Assembly (NCBI RefSeq): GCF_028765345.1
Contig: NZ_JARAJZ010000010.1
Coordinates: 124,001 to 188,000 of the forward strand
Source: Sporolactobacillus sp. CQH2019
GTDB lineage: Bacteria > Bacillota > Bacilli > Bacillales > Sporolactobacillaceae
Length of the DNA stretch: 64,000 nucleotides
Direction of reading: 5' to 3'
This document shows, one piece after another, positions 44,947-54,062 of the stretch; position 1 is the stretch's first letter; each line of letters starts with the position of its first letter. The position numbers and the translations under genes were made by a program. The notes under the pieces were generated by a model, which was not told the origin of the DNA, searched no databases, and saw nothing but the letters and a program-made list of their open reading frames with translations.

Positions 44947-47784
44947 ATGATTAGTCCCACTAAACTCATCACCAACTCCAATGGACAAACATTTCTATAT
45001 GAACTGCAGCAGGCATTTTCCCAATGCAGGCGGTTCTATTTCAGTGTGGCTTTTATTAACTATAGCGGGCTTCAGCTGCTGCTGGATAATCTGAAAGAAT
45101 TGCGCGATCGTGGGGTCCGAGGAAAGATTATGACTTCCACCTACCTTAATTTTACAGAACCAAAAGCGCTCAAAAAAATCAGGACGTTTGATAACGTGGC
45201 ACTTAAGGTGTTTGAGACGAATCGTGCTAAGGGGTTTCATTCGAAGGCGTACATTTTTGAGAACGATGAGGATTATACGATCATGATTGGTTCTTCAAAT
45301 ATTACCCAAAGTGCGCTGAAAAGCAATGTCGAATGGAATATTGAGATCGTATCAAAGGATGAAGACGCATTAGTTCATCGGGTCAGAAAAGAATATCAGG
45401 AATTGTGGGATCAATGCACGGTGGCCGATGATCTTTTTCTGCAAAACTATCAGCGATTTATTGAAAATCTGAGATTCCATTCAGCACATGTCAGTGAGCC
45501 CGCATTCAGTTATGGCGATGCGGCAATGCAGCATATCGTTCCGAATCAGATGCAGATACAGGCAATGGAAAATCTGCAGCGGCTGAGGCGTCATGGCGAG
45601 AAGCGGGCTTTGGTTATTTCGGCAACCGGTACCGGCAAAACCTATATGGCGGCGTTTGATGTCCGGCAGTTGCATCCGGATACCCTGCTCTACATTGTGC
45701 ATCGGGAAGAAATCCTGGTGAGGGCAAAAGAAACTTTTGAACGTTTGCTTGGCCGTGGAAACATGGGCCTTTTCACGGGCAACGAGAAGAATTACAAAGG
45801 CAAGAAATACATTTTTACGACCATCCAGACGATCAAAGATCATTTTAGTGATTTTCCTCCGGACTATTTTAAGTATCTGATCGTCGACGAAGCCCATCAT
45901 GCGACCAGTCCGAGTTATTCAAAGGTGTTGGCTTACTTTAAACCCGATTTTTTGCTGGGCATGACGGCAACACCTGAACGGTGTGACAATGGCGACATCT
46001 TCGGTCTGTTTGACAATAACATTGCTGTTGAGGTCCGGCTCAACGAAGCGTTGAAAGAAGATTTGGTGCTTCCCTTTCACTATTTCGGGATTACAGATGT
46101 GGAAGGAATAGATCTTTCAGATATATCCATAGATGACGTTGCCGAGGTGGCGAAACGTCTGAAAATTAATCGGCGGGTCGATTTCATCATCAAAAAGATG
46201 AACTTCTATGGCTACGATGGAGAAACATGCAAATGTCTCGGATATTGTGTGACAAGGGATCACGCTCAATATATGGCAGATGAATTTAATAAACGAGGGA
46301 TCAAGAGTGTCTGTTTGACGGGTGACGATTCTCAGCAGTGCCGCCGGGAAATGATCCGCCGCCTTGAGGACGATTTTGATCCGCTTCAAGTGATTTTTAC
46401 GGTTGATATTTTTAACGAAGGCGTTGATATTCCATCGGTTAATCTGGTGCTGATGCTTCGTCCGACAAACTCGCCGATTATTTTTATGCAGCAGCTGGGA
46501 CGCGGTCTGCGCAAGTATCAGGGACAGTCATTTCTTACTGTTCTCGATTTTATTGGCAATCACAGCAAAACCTTTCTCATTGCGATCGCACTGAGCGGAA
46601 AACGTTTCTATGATAAAGACAGCCTGAAAGTAGCGGTTAAAAGAGGTTTCCCTGACTTGCCCGGGGCGACGCATATTCATATGGATAAAATCTCACAGGA
46701 ACAGATTATCAAACAGCTGGACTTGGAGAATTTCCGTACAATGAAATATTTGAAAGACGAGTATTTTGAATTCAAAAAGGAATATATCAGGGCTGCAAAG
46801 CGTGATATTCCTTACTATTTGATGGATTATGTCCCCTTTGAGAATGCACCGGATCCTGTAAAATTCATTGATAATAAGAAAAGTTACCTGGCTTTTCTCT
46901 CATCAGTGGAGAAAACGGATGAATTAAAACGCTTAAATAAAGCAGAACCGTTTGAGCAGTTATTGCGTCAGTTATCCGCTTTACTGCCGATTAAAAGGCC
47001 GCATGAATTCAGCATTTTACGTTACTTGGCCTCTCATAAGACGATCTCTTGGGAAACAGCTGAGAACGAACTCCTTAAAATAATGGATTCAGTCACAAAG
47101 GAAACACTGCTCCATGCTTTCGAGAGATTGAATCAAACCTTTGATGATCGGGCACAGATTGCACGGGAGATAAAATTATGTGCCTATGACCGGTCACGTC
47201 ATCAATTAATTCGTTCGCAGACTTTTAATGAGATATGCGGAGATGCAACGCAGAAATCATCTATCATGGATGTGCTGAATTACGGGCTTTACCGTTACAG
47301 CCGGCAATTCGGATCTGAAAATTATGGCATTCCCTTTTTGAAATTGTACGAACAATATAGCACGAGAGATTTAGGACCGTTGATTAATTTTGAGAAAAAA
47401 TTAAGTGCCTTCAGAGGATCCACGATTCCAAGTGGAAACAACTATTATCTTTTTATTGATTTAAATAAGGATGAAAACCTAAAAGACAGTATGAAATATA
47501 AAGACAAGTTTATCAGTCCAATGGTTTTTCAATGGGAAACGCCGAATTCAAACAGTCAGGAGAGCAAACAGGGACAGAGGATCATCAATAATAAAAAATA
47601 CGGGATCAATCTTTATCTTTTCGTTCGAAAGTTTAAAGTCATTGATAACAATACTGAGCCGTTCATTTATCTTGGCAGGGGCGATATCACGGCTTACCAT
47701 GGCAATAAGCCGATCACGACAGAAATTACACTGCATCATGAAGTGCCAATGTCCTTATATCTGGAATTTACTACAAAAGTATAA
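44947..47784 (+). CDS. PLD-nuclease/SF2 helicase/DUF3427 defence protein
   Basis: A 945-aa three-part protein. PLD-type nuclease-like domain, about 1-150: His98-x-Lys100 (GFHSKAYIF), then GSSNIT and an Asn/Glu (VEWNIEI), one HKD half. SF2 helicase, about 195-600: Walker A SATGTGKT (about 225), DEAHH (about 314), GMTATPER and QQLGRGLRKYQGQ. C-terminal DUF3427-type domain ending FIYLGRGDITAYHG, then ITLHHEVP. Such proteins recur beside restriction systems. They probably unwind or translocate on foreign DNA and cut it, though this is not proven. Decayed copies of part of the same gene lie at 50995-51080 and 51398-51456. Confidence 0.85.
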   Translation: MISPTKLITNSNGQTFLYELQQAFSQCRRFYFSVAFINYSGLQLLLDNLKELRDRGVRGKIMTSTYLNFTEPKALKKIRTFDNVALKVFETNRAKGFHSKAYIFENDEDYTIMIGSSNITQSALKSNVEWNIEIVSKDEDALVHRVRKEYQELWDQCTVADDLFLQNYQRFIENLRFHSAHVSEPAFSYGDAAMQHIVPNQMQIQAMENLQRLRRHGEKRALVISATGTGKTYMAAFDVRQLHPDTLLYIVHREEILVRAKETFERLLGRGNMGLFTGNEKNYKGKKYIFTTIQTIKDHFSDFPPDYFKYLIVDEAHHATSPSYSKVLAYFKPDFLLGMTATPERCDNGDIFGLFDNNIAVEVRLNEALKEDLVLPFHYFGITDVEGIDLSDISIDDVAEVAKRLKINRRVDFIIKKMNFYGYDGETCKCLGYCVTRDHAQYMADEFNKRGIKSVCLTGDDSQQCRREMIRRLEDDFDPLQVIFTVDIFNEGVDIPSVNLVLMLRPTNSPIIFMQQLGRGLRKYQGQSFLTVLDFIGNHSKTFLIAIALSGKRFYDKDSLKVAVKRGFPDLPGATHIHMDKISQEQIIKQLDLENFRTMKYLKDEYFEFKKEYIRAAKRDIPYYLMDYVPFENAPDPVKFIDNKKSYLAFLSSVEKTDELKRLNKAEPFEQLLRQLSALLPIKRPHEFSILRYLASHKTISWETAENELLKIMDSVTKETLLHAFERLNQTFDDRAQIAREIKLCAYDRSRHQLIRSQTFNEICGDATQKSSIMDVLNYGLYRYSRQFGSENYGIPFLKLYEQYSTRDLGPLINFEKKLSAFRGSTIPSGNNYYLFIDLNKDENLKDSMKYKDKFISPMVFQWETPNSNSQESKQGQRIINNKKYGINLYLFVRKFKVIDNNTEPFIYLGRGDITAYHGNKPITTEITLHHEVPMSLYLEFTTKV

Positions 47785-48265
47785 TGGATGAATTGATATC
47801 CATGATAATTTGCAACTGAACAGATCGGTGAAGATCCCGGAATTGGGGGCTTAAGAGATAGGGTGATAACATTTCAGGCAATGCCCCCCATGATTCCTTT
47901 TAGAGCGCCGGCGCGAAGTGATCGGTTTGATAGCTGATGTCCTTAAATGGTTGCTGCTTCCCGTTCATGTGATATTAATTGACTGAAGCCGTTCGGCATG
48001 ATTGTGGCAGCGGAATATTCAAAAGGATTAAACGAGATTTTGGATACCAAACAGAATAGTATTTATTTCTGCAGATGTTGGAATTAATGATGCCTGCTTT
48101 TATTCGTTAAAAAAACGGTTTTTTCGATAATATTAAATAAAAAATAGATAATGGAATAAATAATTGTACAGAAGTTACGGAAATATCGTTTTTATGGATT
48201 GTATTTTAAACGAATTGTGGATATACTGTGAATGAAGAAGCATTGGATACGACGGAGGCCTTTCT
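47785..48265. other. 481-bp gap between the helicase and rloA
   Basis: No gene, terminator or repeat that I can support; it becomes AT-rich after about 48050 and should contain the rloA promoter. Confidence 0.3.
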
Positions 48266-49573
48266 ATGCTGATTATGTTTAAAGTAAAAAATTACATGTC
48301 TTTTAAGAACGATGTCATCCTCGATATGCGGGCGACTTCGTACAAACAACACCCAGGCCATGTTTTAAATATTTCACCGAATCTTAAGCTGTTGAAAACG
48401 GTTGCCGTTTATGGTGCTAATGCCTCGGGAAAATCCAATCTGATTTCAGCGCTGTTCTTTTTTGAACAATACATTTTTGAACAATTCATTAATAGCCAGG
48501 AAAATGAGAAAGTTGATTTTGCAGAAAAAAAATTAAAAGTAAAGATGGAACCGTTTCTTTTGGCTGATAAAATAAATGCTGCTTCTGAATTTGACATTAT
48601 TTTCTGCCACAATGGAAAACGGATTCAATATGGGTTTGAATGCACCTCAAAGGAAGTACTGGAAGAATGGTATTACATTAATGACAAGAAAGTATTTGAA
48701 AGAAAAAAGGATAAGCTTACGTTCGGAAAAAGTTATGAAAAAATGTTGAATATTTATTCACGGGTACCCTCTGAACGACTGTATCTTTCAGTGCTCGATT
48801 ACTTTTTGGAAAAACAGGAGAAAGAGCGAGTTCTTAAAGATTTTATTGACTTTTTTATGAATGAATACAATGTCTATTTAGAAATCTTATTTGAAGCAAG
48901 TGTAAAAAAGGTTGCCGGTGTGGTTCGTTTAAATAAAAAGTTAGTGAATAGTCCTGAATTCAGAGCGAAAGTAGAAAACTACCTGAGAAAAATTGATGTC
49001 GGCATCCGCGGGCTTGATGTTCAGACAAAAACGATTCTGGATGAGAACAGTGGAAAAGAAAAAAAGGAAAAAGTGATTAAAACCATTCATAACGTTTTTA
49101 ACGAGGAAGGACAGATTGTCGGAAGGCGGTGCTTTGATTTGCTTCAGGAATCGACCGGTACCCTTCGCTTCCTTTCCTATATACAGAATGTCATAGAAAT
49201 GACAGAACAAGGCGGTGTATTTATAGTAGATGAAATGTCCGCCCGTCTACATCCGTTATTAACAAAACTCATTGTTGATATTTATCAATCCGGTCAGAAT
49301 ACAAAGGCCCAGTTAATTTTTACAACGCATGATATTTCATTAATGAATAAAGAACAATTTCGAAGAGATGAAATATTTTTTGTAGAAAAAAATGAGAAAG
49401 GTGAATCTTCACTTCATGCTTTATCTGATTTAAAAAATGTCCGTGAAGATGCGGCTTTTAATAAAGCATATTTACAGGGAAAATACGGCGGAATTCCTGT
49501 ATTTCATTATGATGAAATCTTAGGCGGTGAAAGAGATGGGAAGAACTCGACTTTCTCGGGAACGTCTGACTGA
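48266..49573 (+). CDS. rloA: AAA ATPase, RloA/AbiLi-like
   Basis: A 435-aa ATPase of the AAA_15/AAA_21 (OLD/RloA) type: MLIMFKVKNYMSFKNDVILDM, Walker A YGANASGKSN (about residues 49-58), the signature-like region ESTGTLRFLSYI and Walker B GGVFIVDEMSARLHPLLT with the switch His in FTTHD. It pairs with the RloB gene that overlaps its 3' end. RloA/RloB (AbiLi/AbiLii) genes were noted as linked to type I R-M loci, and AbiL is an abortive phage-resistance pair. The ATPase is thought to sense infection and release the partner. GGAGG lies before the ATG. Confidence 0.85.
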   Translation: MLIMFKVKNYMSFKNDVILDMRATSYKQHPGHVLNISPNLKLLKTVAVYGANASGKSNLISALFFFEQYIFEQFINSQENEKVDFAEKKLKVKMEPFLLADKINAASEFDIIFCHNGKRIQYGFECTSKEVLEEWYYINDKKVFERKKDKLTFGKSYEKMLNIYSRVPSERLYLSVLDYFLEKQEKERVLKDFIDFFMNEYNVYLEILFEASVKKVAGVVRLNKKLVNSPEFRAKVENYLRKIDVGIRGLDVQTKTILDENSGKEKKEKVIKTIHNVFNEEGQIVGRRCFDLLQESTGTLRFLSYIQNVIEMTEQGGVFIVDEMSARLHPLLTKLIVDIYQSGQNTKAQLIFTTHDISLMNKEQFRRDEIFFVEKNEKGESSLHALSDLKNVREDAAFNKAYLQGKYGGIPVFHYDEILGGERDGKNSTFSGTSD

Positions 49574-50186
49574 AATAAAGAGGGTAAACATCGGACGCAT
49601 TATCATTTTTTGTGAAGGGGTGACCGAAAAGCTATATCTGGATTATTTTGCGAAGATTATTAATGGAAATAAATTCACTGATATTCGTATTGAGACGCAG
49701 TCGGCTGATGGTAACTCAAGGACCGTCTATAAATATGCTGAGGAATTTTTAGAAGAAGAAGAGCATAATCGAGAATACAGTAATTATCAAAAATATCTTG
49801 TTTTCGATTGTGATGATCCACCGGACATCCAGCAGGTTATTTTAGATATGCAAGGATCAGACAAGGGTTATTCGCTTATAGTATCAAACTTGTTATTCGA
49901 GCTATGGTTACTCATGCATTTTGAAAGCATCCAGGAAAGAATGGGAAAGAAGGCTATTTATGAACGTCTGAGTGATCATTTAAATGAGAAATATAAAAAG
50001 GCGGATTCAGGTATCATTCGAGAAATTATCAATAATGGAAATCTAGAGGATGCCATAAAAAATGGCGATCAATTGGCAAAAAAGTATCGCAGAATGAAGA
50101 AGAGAATATATACAAATATCGAAGAAATGAATCCATATACAAATATTTATACCCTCATTGAACAGTTTTTAGCAGAGATGTCTTGA
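49536..50186 (+). CDS. rloB: RloB-family protein (AbiLii-like, TOPRIM-type effector)
   Basis: A 216-aa RloB protein: IIIFCEGVTEKLYLDYFA (TOPRIM-like acidic motif, Glu in CEG), then KYLVFDCDDPPD (D-x-D) and SNLLFELWLLMHFE, the family hallmark. The TOPRIM fold suggests a nuclease effector freed by the ATPase. ATG at 49536 is chosen because GGCGGTGAA lies just upstream; a GTG at 49527 is an alternative. It overlaps rloA by 38 bp, so the pair is coupled. Confidence 0.85.
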   Translation: MGRTRLSRERLTEIKRVNIGRIIIFCEGVTEKLYLDYFAKIINGNKFTDIRIETQSADGNSRTVYKYAEEFLEEEEHNREYSNYQKYLVFDCDDPPDIQQVILDMQGSDKGYSLIVSNLLFELWLLMHFESIQERMGKKAIYERLSDHLNEKYKKADSGIIREIINNGNLEDAIKNGDQLAKKYRRMKKRIYTNIEEMNPYTNIYTLIEQFLAEMS

Positions 50187-50255
50187 GATGATACTCTGTA
50201 TTATTTGGTCGCCAATAATTTAAGCCACACAAATCTCAGCGAGACCGAACCCAGG

Positions 50256-50296
50256 CACCGACACTTATGCTCTCTCTTGAAACATCGGTGTTTTTG
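50256..50296 (+). terminator. Probable terminator of rloAB
   Basis: CACCGA (50256-50261) and TCGGTG (50285-50290) pair over a 23-nt loop, followed by TTTTTG. The stem also contains the CAGGCACCGACACTT word seen often between Bacillales genes, so it could be part of a dispersed element. Nothing else was seen in 50187-50507. Confidence 0.5.
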
Positions 50297-50507
50297 TTGT
50301 CAAGAAACAAAAACGATCCGCTTCATATCCTCACCGGATGCTGAGACAGATCATTCATCTAAAGACTTTGTAAAGCACTGATTCCGCTCAATGCAGATAT
50401 TGCCTGACTTAAGCGGTTGTGTGTAGTTGTAATCCTGTTTAGACAGCATTTATTTTACGTATTTTCATTATTATCACACACATTGATCAGAGGAAAAGGC
50501 CGAAATT

Positions 50508-50909
50508 TTACTGCTTTTCTTTTACAAGCCGTTCCATGGCAGGAATATCGGCCGGTGCCCACTTTAATGAATCCAAGTTTTCTCTTTTTAACCATAGGAG
50601 CTTTGAATGTTCATGAGTTTCAGGGAATCCGGACGACAGCCTGCATTTAATAGCCGTAAGATCAATTGAAAAGGTTTCATAGTCATAGTGGCTTTTATAG
50701 AATGGTTTTTCGGCGCTGATGGTACATTTAAGTTCTTCATTGATTTCCCGTTCGATGGCCTGAGCGGGATTTTCGCCCTTTTGAATCTTGCCGCCCGGAA
50801 ATTCCCAGTGATTAGGTATCGACATAGTCGGCGAACGCAGGGCGCATAATATTTCGCGGTTCTCGTTTTCGATAATTGCCGCGACAACTGAAAGTGTTTT
50901 CCTCATCAT
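50508..50909 (-). CDS. NUDIX hydrolase, MutT/CTP-pyrophosphohydrolase-like
   Basis: A 133-aa NUDIX protein. The NUDIX box is complete: GGKIQKGENPAQAIEREINEEL (GX5EX7REUXEEXGU form with Leu in place of the last Gly). NHWEFPGG is typical of the MutT (8-oxo-dGTP diphosphatase)/NudG group, which cleans oxidised or modified nucleotides. Start at 50909 since GAGGTGATA directly precedes ATGATG; the longer frame lacks a site. Confidence 0.85.
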   Translation of the reverse strand: MMRKTLSVVAAIIENENREILCALRSPTMSIPNHWEFPGGKIQKGENPAQAIEREINEELKCTISAEKPFYKSHYDYETFSIDLTAIKCRLSSGFPETHEHSKLLWLKRENLDSLKWAPADIPAMERLVKEKQ

Positions 50910-51087
50910 TATCACCTCGAAGTATAGGATACACGTTTGATTATACCGCATTTTTCAGCTCTTCTATCTGCATTCGATCGTCAATGAAGCCTATCGCGCA
51001 ACCAGTCCGAGTTATTTTAAGGTGCTGGATTAACTTTAGTCTGTTTTTTACTCGGCATGACGGCAGCGCCCTGAACGGTGCAATCAT

Positions 51088-51397
51088 CCTGGATTCCCGC
51101 ATCTCCACACTATGATTTGTCAAAAGTGGTTGGAAAAAATGATTTTACAGGCGTTTTTGAGTTTTCTCATTGCCTCCTCGCCTAGTGACGTATACAGTTA
51201 CATCACTAGGCGAGGTTCTGCCCGACAGAAAATATGTTGCCGATGAAATACGAATATAAGTATAAAATTTAATAACATTGTTCGCATTTAAGACTATAAT
51301 CAATTGGGAATATGAATTTGCAACCTCTTTTATGGCTATTCCTAAAAGAACCTTGTTTCGTCGGCAGACTCATAGTGATGTATAACGGGAATCTAGG
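51088..51397. mobile_element. 310-bp MITE-like element with 12-bp TIRs and 6-bp target duplication
   Basis: Ends are CCTGGATTCCCG (51088-51099) and CGGGAATCTAGG (51386-51397), inverted with one mismatch; CACTATGA lies eight bases inside both ends in inverted orientation. A perfect AATCAT duplication flanks it (51082-51087 and 51398-51403), and joining the flanks restores the helicase sequence. No transposase inside. The same ends bound the element at 17029-17198. Confidence 0.85.
51176..51215. repeat. Perfect 13-bp palindromic stem inside the 310-bp element
   Basis: CCTCGCCTAGTGA (51176-51188) and TCACTAGGCGAGG (51203-51215) are exact complements over a 14-nt loop. There is no T tract, so it is not a typical terminator. 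Confidence 0.8.
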
Positions 51398-51490
51398 AAT
51401 CATGGCGACATTTTTGGCCTGCTTGACAATAACATTGCTGTTGAGGTCCGGCTCATCCGTTCCTTTTTCCGAAAACGAAAAAGGGAAGTG

Positions 51491-52134
51491 CTATGCATCA
51501 AAGCGGTAACCGGCACCCCAGACTGTGATGATATACTGCGGATTTGACGGATCGGTTTCGATTTTTTCTCTGAGTATATGGACCGTGACAGTTGTCAGAT
51601 CGCCCATGGAATCAAGGCCCCAGATTCGCTCAAATAAGTGTTCCTTGCTGAAGATATGATTTGGATGCATGACAATGAAGAGAAGCAGATCAAATTCCTT
51701 GGCTGTCAGCTCGATTTCCTTTCCGTTAACGTAAGCTTGCCGGGAATCCTTATTTATTTTCAGGCCGCGTACACTGATCGTGTGCGTTTGTTTTCTGCCC
51801 TGACAGCCTTTCATATCTGGCCAGATAAGCCTTCACTCGGGCTATGAGTTCTCCCGGGCTGAACGGCTTGACGATGTAGTCATCGGCACCGAGACTGAAA
51901 CCGCGGATTTTTATCGATGTCTTCTTTCCTGGTCGTAACTAAGATGATCGGGATTTCTCCCGTTTTTCGGATCGTCCTGCATGTTTCAAAACCGTTCGTC
52001 TCCGGCAGCATCAAATCGAGGATGAGCAATTGATAGTCCCCGTCCAATGCGCTCGTCAGACCGCCGTCTCCCGTTGTTTCAATGTCTGTTTCGAATCCGT
52101 TGATTTCCAGATAGTCCCGTTTCATTGCGGATCC
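51491..52134 (-). pseudogene. OmpR-family response regulator, truncated and frameshifted
   Basis: The receiver part begins at MKRDYLEINGFETDIE, so the first about 20 residues with the acidic pocket are missing; LLILDLMLPETNGFE holds the phosphorylation Asp. After KEDIDK an extra A in an A run shifts the frame; the true continuation [19 protein letters not shown] is readable at 51815-51880. A further shift precedes the winged-helix DNA-binding domain (LTAKEFDLLLFIVMHPNHIFSKEHLFERIWG, then VHILREKIE and AGYRF). Not functional. Confidence 0.85.
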
Positions 52135-53328
52135 CCTTTTTGAATCTGGTCTTTCTTGATCATGAAACAGATTCTTGTCCCTTCGTCGACGGTACTTTCC
52201 GCCCATACTTTCCCGCCATGATCTTCCACAATCCGTCTGACGATGGCAAGGCCGGGTCCGCTTCTGCCTGTTCCGCTGTTTCGGGCCGGGTCCGCCCGGT
52301 AAAAACAGTCGAAAATAAACGGAAGCGCCTCTTTTGATATGCCTGAACCATTGTCCTCAATCACGACTTTGGCATCATCCTCGGTTTCGCTGAGATCTAT
52401 CTGAATTTTTTCTGCTTTTTATGGTTGTATTTTACACTGTTTCCGCTCATATTGCTGACTGCTCGTTTTAGTTTTTCCCTGCCCGCCCATACCGAATAGT
52501 CTCCGTTCCCTGTGTGAAGAGCCAGAGAGACACCCTGCCTTTCAAGATCAAATCGTATCTCTTCAGTCAGGTCTGATAAAAATGCCTTCAGATCCAGCTG
52601 TTCAAAGTGATAGGGCAGGCGATTCATGTCCAGTTTCGAATACAGGGACAGCTCATCGATCAGCCGATCCATATCGATCGATTTTTTGTAGATCGTCGTA
52701 AAATAGCGTTCCATCTTCTCGGGCGAATTGGCTACTCCGTCGCGGAATCCCTTGACATAGCCTTTAATAGAGGTGATCGGAGTTTTTAAATCATGTGAGA
52801 TGCTGGCGATTAATTTGCTCCGATTTTCCTCATACCGGATCTGCGGTTCAATAGAACTTTTTAATTGACGCCGCATTATTTCAAAGCTCCGGGAAAGTTT
52901 GCCCAGTTCATCATGTGTGCCCGAATTAATATGAAAGCCGAGATTCCCTCCTCCGATTTCTCAGCTGCACGCATTAATGTGTTCACAGGTCTGATGATGC
53001 TTCCCGATACAAAATAAGTCAGCATTCCATTGGTTATAATTAATATTAGGAGAAGGACAGGGAGCAGGATCGGGAGACGATGAAGGACGGTCCGCCTGCT
53101 TCCTGCATATTTCGGACAATAAACAATGTTGCAGCAGTTCCGTCCGGATAATAAAAATCGCAGGACAGGACGCGAAAAGGGCGGTGGTTTATCCATATAC
53201 CCTCACGGATTCGTCGTTTCCGAGCCAAAGGCGGTAAGACGATTCAGAGAGTTGAAAATGATAAAAGCAATGATTAGAAAGAACAGAGAACCGAACAGCG
53301 GGAATGGAAAAAATACTGTGTGATACAT
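52122..53328 (-). pseudogene. Sensor histidine kinase, frameshifted
   Basis: Pieces of one kinase are read in several frames: N-terminal helix from an ATG at 53328 (with GGGGTGA before it), a second helix and HAMP segment (about 52880-53080), the HisKA domain with ASISHDLKTPITSIKGY (52397-52876), and the ATPase domain with DNGSGISKEALPFIFDCFYRAD and GLAIVRRIVEDHGGKV (52122-52364). At least three frameshifts separate them. It precedes the response-regulator remnant on the same strand, so the whole two-component system is dead. Confidence 0.85.
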
Positions 53329-53349
53329 ATCGGTCACCCCTAAACATTT

Positions 53350-54062
53350 ATTTGAACTTATCTTCACATAAAAGAATAAACCGGACGCCTTAACGGCCGC
53401 TAAAATAGATATTAAATAATTCTTAAATCGTGCCTCTGTACGGGTTTTTCGTTTGTGGCGCCGATCGAAATCGTTGGAAAACAGAGCCGGTGCACGCACG
53501 CTAACAGTTCGTGCCGGTTCCCGGGAGAGCAATAAGATCGGAATGCTTATCGGAGAAGAGATTTTTATCTCCGAGCCGTTCGCACCATCTTCAGGAAAGG
53601 AGGAAAAACAGGTGCCCGAACGCCAGGTACTTAATCTTTCCCGGCTTTCATTCTCAGAAGCTGATGCCTCTCCTTTGTTTTTCTAAAAATGTAATAACGA
53701 GGCAATGACCGGGAGAGGAAAAAAGAATGGGTAATTTCTCGCTCTTTAACCGTTTACGAACATTTAATTTATTACTGCTTTATATCAATTTTACTCTGGT
53801 ATTGTACGCTCTTGTTAGTATTTTATGAATTGTCTATTAAACGGCTGATATTATTCTGACATATTCACAGCGTCATTGTTAATTCCTAATCATCCTTGTA
53901 CAAACCATGTTTTCTCATTTTTCCTTTTTCATTTGTTAAGTGGAAAACGGAACTGTACTTATCCGGGGGAGTTCAGAGCCCATCTGGAAGATCCGGATTC
54001 GATCGGAAATTCTTCCGGATTGAGTGCTCACTACTATATACTGAGGAGTGAATTGAAACGTT
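53350..54062. other. About 700-bp gap before the surface-protein gene
   Basis: No gene is supported; short frames here lack start signals. The promoter of the large surface-protein gene should lie in the AT-rich part after 53730, but I could not single one out. Confidence 0.3.

Larger units (their letters stand above)
50995..51456 (+). pseudogene. Decayed fragments of a second PLD-helicase gene
   Basis: 50995-51080 matches the helicase gene around 45898-45985 (GACCAGTCCGAGTTATT, then GGCATGACGGCA and CTGAACGGTG) and 51398-51456 matches 45985-46045 (ATGGCGACAT, then GACAATAACATTGCTGTTGA and GTCCGGCTCA). The two pieces are contiguous in the intact gene but are here separated by a 310-bp element. 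Frameshifts are present in both. They are the only recognisable part of a former paralogue. Confidence 0.8.

Noticed and set aside
31500-50200. Interpretation of the 31.5-50.2 kb region as a prophage
   Set aside because: No structural, lysis, packaging or replication genes; the tyrosine recombinase lies between hsdS genes, as expected for specificity shuffling, and no att-like duplication was seen at the borders.
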